Of a stretch of 64,000 bases of DNA, positions 17,886 through 25,391 are shown one piece after another. Both the position numbers and the translations under genes were made by a program. The notes below the pieces were generated by a model that made no database searches, was not told where the DNA came from, and was given only the letters and a program-made list of their open reading frames with translations. Source of the DNA: an uncultured Prevotella sp. (GTDB lineage: Bacteria > Bacteroidota > Bacteroidia > Bacteroidales > Bacteroidaceae); assembly GCA_946402275.1 (NCBI GenBank), contig CAMIVY010000006.1, positions 1-64,000 on the forward strand. The letters are read 5' to 3'. Positions within the stretch are counted from its first letter, which is position 1. Each line of letters starts with the position of its first letter.

Positions 17886-18934
17886 TGCCTATGAAGTGGA
17901 CGAAGCAACGCCTGAACAACCTCTTTTTCTTCCTCGGCTGTGCTGCTGTGGTAGTCATGTTGCTGACCTTTGACGTCAGCTTCGTCGAGTTGTGGGACCA
18001 TCTGTGTCATGCAGGCTATTGGCTCATCCCTATCATTGGCATTTGGATAGTAGTGTATGCCCTGAATGCTTTTGCATGGAAAGCTATGATTGAAGGCAAT
18101 CTTGGTCATAAGGCTCCCCTAAGTTTCTGGCGCATCTACCGACTCACCATTACCGGCTATGCCCTGAACTATGCCACACCTGTTGGTGGACTGGGTGGCG
18201 AACCCTATCGCATCATGGAGCTCTCGAAGGATATCGACAAGCAGCATGCCACATCAAGTGTCATCCTCTATGCCATGATGCACTTCTTTGCCCACTTCTG
18301 GTTCTGGTTCCTCAGCATCTTCATCTATCTGGCCTTAGCTGCTGTTGGCGACCTGCCTATCACACCAGTCATAGGAACCATGCTGGGCATCATCGTCGTA
18401 TTCTGCCTGTTCTTCTTCTACCTCATCTCACGAGGCTATAAGAACGGACTGGTGAAATATGTGTTGGGGGGTATCAGTCGTATTCCTGGCTTGAAACGCT
18501 GGACACTCCGCTTCTGGGCAAGCCATTCTGAGTCCATCCAGAACATCGACCAGCAAATAGCAGCCCTTTATTCTCAAGACACCAAGGCTTTTTACAAGAG
18601 CCTGATTCTAGAATATTTCTCACGTGTCGTACAGAGCTCAGAAGTCATGTTCATGCTTTTACTCTTCGGCATTGACAACGGAGGCGGATTAGACGGACTG
18701 ACTATTACTTTTCTGCACAGCATCCTCATCGTGTCGTTCACCACGCTGTTTGCCAACCTCATTGGTTTCCTGCCAATGCAGTTAGGCGTTCAGGAAGGAG
18801 GCTTTGTGCTCTCAATTGCAGCCCTCGGACTCTCTGCGGCTCTGGGCATCTTCGTCAGTATTATCTGCCGTGTGCGTGAGATTATCTGGATTGTGATTGG
18901 AATGCTCCTGATGAAAATAGACAAGCAAGAATAA
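17885..18934 (+). CDS. UPF0104/LPG-synthase-TM-type integral membrane protein
   Basis: A 349-residue protein with about eight hydrophobic helices. It fits the lysylphosphatidylglycerol-synthase transmembrane family (UPF0104, AglD-like). Typical features are the early PVGGLGGEPYR motif (about residue 99), which is highly conserved in this family, and LPMQLGVQEGG near residue 297. Family members work with lipid-linked substrates as flippases or transferases. The start ATG at 17885 overlaps the preceding stop codon, so translation is coupled. Being second in the putative head-group operon suggests that it translocates or modifies the lipid product (inference). Confidence 0.85.
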   Translation: MPMKWTKQRLNNLFFFLGCAAVVVMLLTFDVSFVELWDHLCHAGYWLIPIIGIWIVVYALNAFAWKAMIEGNLGHKAPLSFWRIYRLTITGYALNYATPVGGLGGEPYRIMELSKDIDKQHATSSVILYAMMHFFAHFWFWFLSIFIYLALAAVGDLPITPVIGTMLGIIVVFCLFFFYLISRGYKNGLVKYVLGGISRIPGLKRWTLRFWASHSESIQNIDQQIAALYSQDTKAFYKSLILEYFSRVVQSSEVMFMLLLFGIDNGGGLDGLTITFLHSILIVSFTTLFANLIGFLPMQLGVQEGGFVLSIAALGLSAALGIFVSIICRVREIIWIVIGMLLMKIDKQE

Positions 18935-18969
18935 ATATCGAATATAATAACAAATAAATAGGAAAGAAT

Positions 18970-20007
18970 ATGAATTTTCTAGACAGAAACGAATTTAACT
19001 TTGAGCCCAGCCAGAAAGTGGTGGAGGCTATCAAGAATTTCGACCCAAAGACACTGTGCTTTTACACTCGCATTTACGACCAGGGCAAGAAAAGCGTCAT
19101 CAGCGTCAAGCTAAGTGAAATTTACAACGTGCCTGAGGAGCAGGTGCTGCTGACTTATGGTGGTGAGGATATGCTGAAAAACGCCATCCACTATTTCCTG
19201 ATGTTGGACGACAACAAGAAGATCCTGATTCCTGAGTTCTCATGGTGGTATTACAATCGCGTAGCCTCTGAATGTGGTGGAACTTTTGAAATGTATCCCT
19301 TGCACGAAAAGGAAGACACCTTTGCCTACGATGTTGACGAAGTCATTGAGTACACCAACCGCGTACATCCCCGTATGTTGCTATTAGCTTCACCCAACAA
19401 CCCCACAGGTAATGGACTGACTCCAGAGGAGACTGGTCGCATCATGGAGAATATTCCTTCTGATACAATGGTACTTATTGACGAGGCCTACGCCAGCTTT
19501 ATCTCTACAGATACCGCCTATATCGCTCCATTGGTAAACAAGTATAGTAACCTGATTATCTCTCGTACCCTCAGTAAGTTCTATGGACTTCCAGGCTTAC
19601 GTTGTGGCTTTGGCTTCATTGGCAAGGGTCACGATCAGTTCCTGAGTTACGTCAACAAGTATCTGGGTTACAACCGATTCTCTGAGGCTGTGGCATTAGC
19701 TGCCCTCGACAGCGACGAGCACTATCGCCACGTAGCTGACGACATGCAGTGGGGTCGCGAACTCTACAAGAAAGAGCTGGGTCATCTGCCTGGCTTTAAA
19801 GTATATAAGTCTGTGGCTAACTTCATCCTCATCAAATATCCTTTGGAGATTAAGGACGCCTTGATGGAAGCCCTGAAAGTGCAGGACTACAAGATTAAGT
19901 TCATGAGCGATAAGGGCTTGGAGTCGTGTCTGCGTATCACATTGGGTCGCAAGGAACAGACACAGACCGTTGTTAACACCATTCTGAAGGTATTAAATGA
20001 GAAATGA
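18970..20007 (+). CDS. HisC/CobD-like PLP-dependent class I aminotransferase-fold enzyme
   Basis: A 345-residue cytosolic protein of aminotransferase fold type I, closest in pattern to histidinol-phosphate aminotransferase and threonine-phosphate decarboxylase. Visible motifs are ASPNNPTGN (about residue 140), LIDEAYASF (about residue 172), the Schiff-base Lys203 in SRTLSKFYG, and GLRCGFG just after it. It is unlikely to be the histidine-pathway HisC, since no his genes are near and it sits between lipid genes and a LicC-like cytidylyltransferase. A CobD-like decarboxylase making a phospho-amino-alcohol would fit the neighbours, but a transaminase is equally possible. The stop codon lies inside a 7-mer repeat array. 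It starts 35 bases after the UPF0104 gene. Confidence 0.8.
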   Translation: MNFLDRNEFNFEPSQKVVEAIKNFDPKTLCFYTRIYDQGKKSVISVKLSEIYNVPEEQVLLTYGGEDMLKNAIHYFLMLDDNKKILIPEFSWWYYNRVASECGGTFEMYPLHEKEDTFAYDVDEVIEYTNRVHPRMLLLASPNNPTGNGLTPEETGRIMENIPSDTMVLIDEAYASFISTDTAYIAPLVNKYSNLIISRTLSKFYGLPGLRCGFGFIGKGHDQFLSYVNKYLGYNRFSEAVALAALDSDEHYRHVADDMQWGRELYKKELGHLPGFKVYKSVANFILIKYPLEIKDALMEALKVQDYKIKFMSDKGLESCLRITLGRKEQTQTVVNTILKVLNEK

Positions 20008-20053
20008 GGAATGAGAAATGAGGAATGAGAAATGAGAAATGGAAATGAATAAA
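19996..20053 (+). repeat. 7-mer array across a stop codon and the intergenic gap (AATGAGR type)
   Basis: Six to seven units of AATGAGA or AATGAGG, then decayed copies, run from the last codons (NEK-stop) of the PLP enzyme gene to the start codon of the next gene. Confidence 0.9.
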
Positions 20054-20799
20054 TGAAAAATGCAATGATAGGAGTCATTCTTGCAGCTGGTATGGCCAAG
20101 CGCCTGCGTCCTCTGACGGACACAAAGCCCAAGTGTCTGCTGAAGGTAGGAGAGCGTACCCTATTGGAGCGCACCGTTCGAGCCATGCAACAGGCTGGCA
20201 TCAAGGAGTTCGTGGTGGTGACGGGATATCGTGGTGAGATGATACGCAACTTTCTGGAGAATTACGCCAAGAGTCAGGACATCCACTTCACCTTCCTCCA
20301 CAATACCGACTACGAACACAACAACAACATCTACTCGCTTTGGATGGCTGGCGAAGTGGTTCGTGGCAAGGACTTCCTCTTGATGGACAGCGACATACTG
20401 TGCGACCCGGCCGCTGTAGTAGCCATCGCCCATCAAGAGGAAACTGCTTTGGCGTTGAACCGTCATGAGTGTGGCGAAGAGGAAATCAAGGTCATCGTGG
20501 ATGCTGACAACCACATCACGGAAATCAACAAGACGTGCAACCCCAAGGATGCCATCGGCGAATCGGTGGGCATTGAGCGCTTCACGTCAGCATACAGCAC
20601 CGCCCTCTATCAGGAGCTCGACCAGATGATAGTCAAGGAAGGACTCATCGACGTGTTCTACGAGCGTTGCTTCGAGCGGCTCATCCCCCAAGGGCATACG
20701 TTCCGTGTGGTGGACACTACAGGCTACTTCTCATACGAACTGGACACGCCGGAGGATTTCCAGCGTGCCCAGGAGCTAATTCCTGCCGAGCTGTTATAG
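20053..20799 (+). CDS. LicC/PntC-like nucleotidyltransferase (putative phospho-alcohol cytidylyltransferase)
   Basis: A 248-residue soluble enzyme of the NTP-transferase (Rossmann-like) family. The nucleotide loop LAAGMAKRLRPLT is at about residues 10-22, KPKCLLKVG follows, and the metal-binding LLMDSDI lies near residue 115. NTDYEHNNNIYSLWMA and the late YELDTPEDF stretch are typical of the phosphocholine cytidylyltransferase (LicC) branch that makes CDP-alcohols. It ends the four-gene unit that starts with a CDP-alcohol phosphatidyltransferase, so CDP-activation of a small phospho-alcohol for transfer to a lipid is a coherent reading. A sugar-phosphate substrate cannot be ruled out. The last codons form one arm of the operon terminator. 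Confidence 0.82.
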   Translation: MKNAMIGVILAAGMAKRLRPLTDTKPKCLLKVGERTLLERTVRAMQQAGIKEFVVVTGYRGEMIRNFLENYAKSQDIHFTFLHNTDYEHNNNIYSLWMAGEVVRGKDFLLMDSDILCDPAAVVAIAHQEETALALNRHECGEEEIKVIVDADNHITEINKTCNPKDAIGESVGIERFTSAYSTALYQELDQMIVKEGLIDVFYERCFERLIPQGHTFRVVDTTGYFSYELDTPEDFQRAQELIPAELL

Positions 20800-20821
20800 A
20801 CGCCGGCAGGAATATTTTTTT
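20779..20821 (+). terminator. Terminator of the head-group operon
   Basis: Perfect arms ATTCCTGCCG (20779-20788) and CGGCAGGAAT (20804-20813) are followed by a seven-T run. It overlaps the 3' end of the nucleotidyltransferase gene and reaches the stop of the convergent M13 peptidase gene. Confidence 0.9.
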
Positions 20822-22757
20822 ACCAGATAATGACTCGCTTTGCCGGTTCCAGATAGAGCGTACCACTCTTGATGTCGTAAGCGTCGTACCAGGCATTCAT
20901 GTTGCGCACCACACCGTTGCAACGCTCGCGCAACTGTGAATGTTCATCGTCGTAATATTGGCTCTTGGCAAATTCCAGATCATAGCTGCCGCTCCATGCG
21001 ATAGCCCATCCCTGGAAATAACGTTTAGTCAGTTGCTTCTGCTGTTCGGGAGTAGCCTCCGGGTGCTTGCTGAGCAGGATGTCCAATGACAGGCAGCAGC
21101 CACCGATATCGGCGATATTCTCACCCAGTGTATTCTTGCCGTTGTCATAGAGCGTCTTGTCCGCCCAAGGCATCATCAGCAGTTCAGAATAATTTTCCAC
21201 CAACTGGTCAGTATATTTCGTAAACTGAGCTTCATCAGTGGTTGTCCACCAGTTATTCTTTGCTCCGTACTTGTCGTACTTGCGTCCGTTGTTGTCAAAC
21301 CCGTGAGTCAGTTCATGACCAATCGTTGAGCCAAGCACTGCCAGGGTCAGCGTTTCCTCGTCAGCAGCGACTACATAGGGAGGCAGCAGGTTTGAGGGAT
21401 TGATAAACACGGCGTTGGTCTCGGGCGAGTAAGAGGCATTGTCTTCAATGTAAGAATACACATTCTCGAAGACGGAGTTGAGCATGAGCACCTCACGGCG
21501 CGAGCGGCCTATCATCCAGTGCTGTGCATCGCGGCGTGCCTGGCGCAACAGGCGAACCAGTGACAGTAAGCTAGCATTCTTGTCGAGTTTAGGCATGGCC
21601 ACATCGGGTGTCACGTCAGGCTCGGCACCCACATAGAATTCCACAAGCCTCAGCTTCTCCAATGCGTTGGCACGTGTCTCGTCCGAGAGCCACTTGTTGT
21701 TCTCCAGCCGTTTGTGCATGGTCTGGCGGAACTCCTCACACCATTCCGCATACTTCTTCTTCATGTCTGCCGTGACGTACGTTTTATTATATGCGCGCAG
21801 GCAGTACAGATTGCCCCAAATCTTCTGGATGTTGCTCTGCAGCTTGATCCTGCCTAAGGTTAGCTTTACTTTCTTTCCGTTATCCCCGGTGCGCTCAATA
21901 TCAGCATATTCCTTCAGTATGTTGTCTGACATCAGCAAACCGTCGTACAGCCGAATGTTATCGGTCAGAAACTTCTTCACAGCCTCAGTGTCCTTCATCG
22001 TCTTCATCATTTCCTGATAGTTTTCCGTAGCCTCCTTGCTCCAGATGACATCTTCAGGCACCACACCCAGATTCATACCTCTGACGAGTGCCGTCTGGAA
22101 TTCATCTGTCTGCCCGTCAGCCCTGCGCATCGGCTGTTCGCCATGATAGGCCAGACGGTCGCTGATTTCATTCTTGTCATACAGCACGCCCAATGTCCGC
22201 ACGTCATAATAGAACGGCAGCGGTACGCTGATGACCCATGCCGGCTTGCCACCGACGATTTCAATGACGGGTTCGAACAAGCCGTTGTATCCAGCCGCCG
22301 TAGCGCGCCCCAAAGCCTCCATGGCCTGTTGCATAGTGGTGGCGTCCTGCCACAGCTCGGCCGTCCTGTCGCTGACCATCTTGTCCAGTTCAGCCGCCGT
22401 GGGCTCCTGCGGATAGCGTGACGTGATGTCCTTCAGCGCGTCAAAGTCAGCGTCGCCTTTCCCATACATGTCGCTGTATCTGTCGTCATTCAACTCAGTA
22501 GCATACGAAATCATGCCGTCAGGATAAATGTCTTCCGGATTCCACCAGAACTTACCCTCCATGTGCATGTAGAAGTCGTCACCCAGCGTACAGCTGTCCG
22601 TCTGCCATTTCTCAAATTTGCTCCAGAACTGTGCTTGCTGCTCGCCTTCCTCTGGCACTGAGGGCGGAGTAGTGGGGTTGTCCACCTTGTCTACACACGA
22701 TGTCATCAAGGCCATCGGCAGCATGACAGCACCTAAAATCCATTTTCTTGTGTTCAT
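20820..22757 (-). CDS. M13 family zinc metallopeptidase, lipoprotein
   Basis: A 645-residue neprilysin-like peptidase. The signal sequence MNTRKWILGAVMLPMALMTSC ends in a lipobox, so the protein is lipid-anchored in the envelope. The large helical N-terminal half is followed by the catalytic zinc motif HELTH with GFDNNG just after it. The third ligand lies in GENIADIGG. The family cleaves small peptides up to about 5 kDa. The start at 22757 is preferred to an upstream in-frame ATG at 22826, because that ATG lies upstream of the -7 box (22807-22800), outside the predicted transcript. It has no operon partners. Confidence 0.93.
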   Translation of the reverse strand: MNTRKWILGAVMLPMALMTSCVDKVDNPTTPPSVPEEGEQQAQFWSKFEKWQTDSCTLGDDFYMHMEGKFWWNPEDIYPDGMISYATELNDDRYSDMYGKGDADFDALKDITSRYPQEPTAAELDKMVSDRTAELWQDATTMQQAMEALGRATAAGYNGLFEPVIEIVGGKPAWVISVPLPFYYDVRTLGVLYDKNEISDRLAYHGEQPMRRADGQTDEFQTALVRGMNLGVVPEDVIWSKEATENYQEMMKTMKDTEAVKKFLTDNIRLYDGLLMSDNILKEYADIERTGDNGKKVKLTLGRIKLQSNIQKIWGNLYCLRAYNKTYVTADMKKKYAEWCEEFRQTMHKRLENNKWLSDETRANALEKLRLVEFYVGAEPDVTPDVAMPKLDKNASLLSLVRLLRQARRDAQHWMIGRSRREVLMLNSVFENVYSYIEDNASYSPETNAVFINPSNLLPPYVVAADEETLTLAVLGSTIGHELTHGFDNNGRKYDKYGAKNNWWTTTDEAQFTKYTDQLVENYSELLMMPWADKTLYDNGKNTLGENIADIGGCCLSLDILLSKHPEATPEQQKQLTKRYFQGWAIAWSGSYDLEFAKSQYYDDEHSQLRERCNGVVRNMNAWYDAYDIKSGTLYLEPAKRVIIW

Positions 22758-22799
22758 AATCATTGCTTTTATTGGTTGTTTGTTGCTAAATTGCAGATG

Positions 22800-22830
22800 C
22801 AAAGATAAAGAAAAAAAACATTCCACACAA
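22800..22830 (-). promoter_or_regulatory. Promoter of the M13 peptidase gene
   Basis: On the minus strand TTG (22830 to 22828), 20 bases, then TATCTTTG (22807 to 22800). Confidence 0.75.
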
Positions 22831-22857
22831 CAATTGTACTGATTTCTTTTCTACTAA

Positions 22858-22886
22858 GATGACAAAATAACACGTTGAACGTCTTT
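22858..22886 (+). promoter_or_regulatory. Possible diverged member of the TGAYGACA...GTCTT leader element
   Basis: GATGACAAAATAAC and, further on, CGTCTTT resemble the element before the GH95, GH140-like and GH67/GH20-like genes. They end 31 bases before the aldolase ATG, a similar distance. The match is partial and the hairpin is weak. Confidence 0.3.
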
Positions 22887-22916
22887 AAAGCAATAAAACG
22901 ATAAACAGAAGCAATT

Positions 22917-23858
22917 ATGGCAAACACCCATTTCAAGACACCCTTGAGCGGTATCATCCCACCGCTAGTAACCCCGTTGAAGAACAATGAGACACTGGAC
23001 GTAGAGAGCCTGGAGCGTCTCATCGAGCACCTGATTGCAGGTGGTGTACACGGACTCTTCGTGCTAGGCACCACTGGCGAAGAGCAGAGTCTTTCGTACG
23101 ATGTGCGTAAGCAGATGATCAAGGAGTCGTGCCGCATCAATCGCGGACGCCTGCCCCTGCTGGCCTGCATCACAGATACCAGTATCGAGGAGAGTATCAA
23201 GCTCGCTAAGAAGGCTGCCGACTATGGTGCCGATGGTGTAGTCAGTGCCCCACCCTATTATTTTGCCACGGGTCAGCCCGAGCTGGCTCAGTTCTACGAG
23301 GAGCTGGTGCCCCAGTTGCCCTTGCCCGTTTTCCTGTATAATATGCCCTCACACGTAAAAGTGAGCTTCGCACCAGACACGGTAAAGCGTCTGGCTGAGA
23401 TGGAACAGGTGGTAGGTTTCAAGGATTCCAGTGCCAATGCCGTTTATTTCCAGAGCGTGATGTACAAGGTACAGCAACGTAAGGATTTTGCTATGCTCGT
23501 GGGTCCTGAGGAGATCACAGGCGAGTGCGTGCTGCTGGGTGGTCACGGAGGTATCAACGGAGGTGCCAACATGTTCCCTGAGCTCTATGTAGGCATGTAC
23601 AATGCTGCCAAGAATCGTGACATCGAGACGGTGCTGAAACTGCAACAGTTCATCATGCAGATTTCGACGTCCATCTACACCGTAGGCAAACATGGCTCCA
23701 GCTATCTGAAAGGACTGAAGTGTGCCCTCTCGCTGCTGGGTGTTATCAACGATGACTTCGTGGCTTCTCCGTTCTACAAGTTCGAGGCACCTGAGCGCGA
23801 GAAGATTCGTCAGGCTCTCGCAGCACTACCTATCAAGAACGGGAAACTATGCATCTGA
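22917..23858 (+). CDS. DapA/NanA-family class I aldolase (lyase/synthase)
   Basis: A 313-residue TIM-barrel enzyme of the dihydrodipicolinate synthase/N-acetylneuraminate lyase family. Visible are GTTGE near residue 52, the catalytic Tyr141 in LYNMPS, and the Schiff-base Lys169 in GFKDSS. Family members cleave or form 2-keto acids from pyruvate. True dapA is usually about 295 residues; here the overlap with a sodium symporter gene (10 bases) points to catabolism of an imported keto acid sugar. Sialic acid is one option. Kdo or Dha from rhamnogalacturonan II is another, given the hydrolases in the window. The substrate is not determined by what can be seen. Confidence 0.85.
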   Translation: MANTHFKTPLSGIIPPLVTPLKNNETLDVESLERLIEHLIAGGVHGLFVLGTTGEEQSLSYDVRKQMIKESCRINRGRLPLLACITDTSIEESIKLAKKAADYGADGVVSAPPYYFATGQPELAQFYEELVPQLPLPVFLYNMPSHVKVSFAPDTVKRLAEMEQVVGFKDSSANAVYFQSVMYKVQQRKDFAMLVGPEEITGECVLLGGHGGINGGANMFPELYVGMYNAAKNRDIETVLKLQQFIMQISTSIYTVGKHGSSYLKGLKCALSLLGVINDDFVASPFYKFEAPEREKIRQALAALPIKNGKLCI

Positions 23859-25363
23859 TTGATTTCATCATCTTCATCGTATTCACGCTGGGCGTGGTAG
23901 TCTTTGGCTGCTCGTTCTTCAAGAAGGGATCGAGTGCCGACGAGTTCACCTCAGCGGGTCACTCCATACCAGGCTGGGTGGTGGGCATGTCCATCTTTGC
24001 CACCTACGTGTCGAGCATCTCCTATATTGGCTATCCGGGCAAGGCGTTTGCTGCCGACTGGAACGCCTTTGTATTCTCGCTGTCTATACCCATTGCGAGC
24101 TATTTCGCAGCCAAGTATTTCGTACCCTTTTATCGTCATAGCGGAAGCGTTTCCGCCTACACCTTCCTCGAAGAGAAGTTTGGAGCATGGGCGCGCCTGT
24201 ATGCTTCTGCCTGCTACCTGCTGACACAGATTGCCCGCATGGGTTCCATCCTCTATCTGTTGGCTGTTCCCATGTACATCTTGATGGGTTGGGACATGCA
24301 TACCGTCATCATCCTAACCTCCATCGGCATCATTGTCTATTCCATGATGGGCGGACTGAAAGCCGTCATCTGGGCAGATGCCATCCAGGGTATTATATTA
24401 ATAGGTGGCGCCTTGTTGTGCTTGGGAATCCTGATGTTCTCCATGCCTGAGGGTCCCATGCAGACCTTCGAACTGGCCGCCAACTCACCGATGGGTAATA
24501 AGTTCTCGCTGGGTGCATTTACCAGTGACCTTACGACATCCACCTTCTGGGTATGCCTTATCTACGGCATTTTCATCAACCTGCAGAACTACGGCATCGA
24601 CCAGAACTACGTGCAACGCTACCATGCGGCGAAGACGGACAAGGCGGCTAAATTCTCAGCCCTCTTCGGAGGCTATCTGTTCATTCCCGTCTCGGCACTC
24701 TTTTTCCTCATCGGAAGTGCTTTGTATAGCTACTACGAGGCTGGTTTGGCTCCCCTGCCTGCAGAGATACAGGCTAAGCCCGACTATGTATTTCCCTACT
24801 TCATCGTCAACGGACTGCCTGTTGGCATGCGCGGACTGCTCATTGCCTCTATCTTTGCTGCTGGCATGAGCACCGTCTCGACCTCTGTGACCTCTGCTGC
24901 CACGATTATCCTCACGGACTATGTGCGCCCGTTCTTCCTCAAGGCACGCAACGTAGCCGACCATCTGCGCCACCACGACCCTGCAGACCATCATAAGCAT
25001 CAGAAACTGGAACTGGCCATTGTGCGACTTTCCAGCTTCGGAGTAGGCCTCTTAGGTGCCTGCGTAGCCATCGCCATGCTGAGTGTCGAAAGCATCATCG
25101 ACGCCTGGTGGACACTCTCCAGCATCTTCTCGGGTGGCATGTTGGGATTGTTCCTCTTAGGTTGTATCCCTCAGAAAATCAGTCGCTTCGCAGCCTTTTT
25201 AGGATGCGTCTGCGGCATTGTAGTCATCGGATGGATTTCGCTGGCAGAACTGTGGCATCTCCCAGGCATCCACCTGCATCCCTATCTCGCCATCGTGCTG
25301 GGCACCACTACGATATTCCTCGTGGGTTTCCTGCTGACGCTGCTGATAAAGGGAAAGAAATAA
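23849..25363 (+). CDS. Sodium:solute symporter (SSS family)
   Basis: A 504-residue inner-membrane transporter with about 13 hydrophobic helices. SSS-family features include GHSIPGWVVGMSIFATYVSS near residue 37, YIGYPGKAF just after it, and the NYGIDQNYVQR region near residue 250. A His-rich loop (LRHHDPADHHKH) lies near residue 375. It overlaps the upstream aldolase gene by ten bases, so it probably imports that enzyme's substrate with sodium. Relatives carry sialic acid, sugars or other organic acids. Confidence 0.9.
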   Translation: MHLIDFIIFIVFTLGVVVFGCSFFKKGSSADEFTSAGHSIPGWVVGMSIFATYVSSISYIGYPGKAFAADWNAFVFSLSIPIASYFAAKYFVPFYRHSGSVSAYTFLEEKFGAWARLYASACYLLTQIARMGSILYLLAVPMYILMGWDMHTVIILTSIGIIVYSMMGGLKAVIWADAIQGIILIGGALLCLGILMFSMPEGPMQTFELAANSPMGNKFSLGAFTSDLTTSTFWVCLIYGIFINLQNYGIDQNYVQRYHAAKTDKAAKFSALFGGYLFIPVSALFFLIGSALYSYYEAGLAPLPAEIQAKPDYVFPYFIVNGLPVGMRGLLIASIFAAGMSTVSTSVTSAATIILTDYVRPFFLKARNVADHLRHHDPADHHKHQKLELAIVRLSSFGVGLLGACVAIAMLSVESIIDAWWTLSSIFSGGMLGLFLLGCIPQKISRFAAFLGCVCGIVVIGWISLAELWHLPGIHLHPYLAIVLGTTTIFLVGFLLTLLIKGKK

Positions 25364-25391
25364 ATTAAATACACAATAACATTTATCAACT

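Noticed and set aside
18970..20007. Histidine-biosynthesis hisC
   Set aside because: No other his genes are near, and the operon partners are lipid and CDP-alcohol genes. HisC-like fold only.
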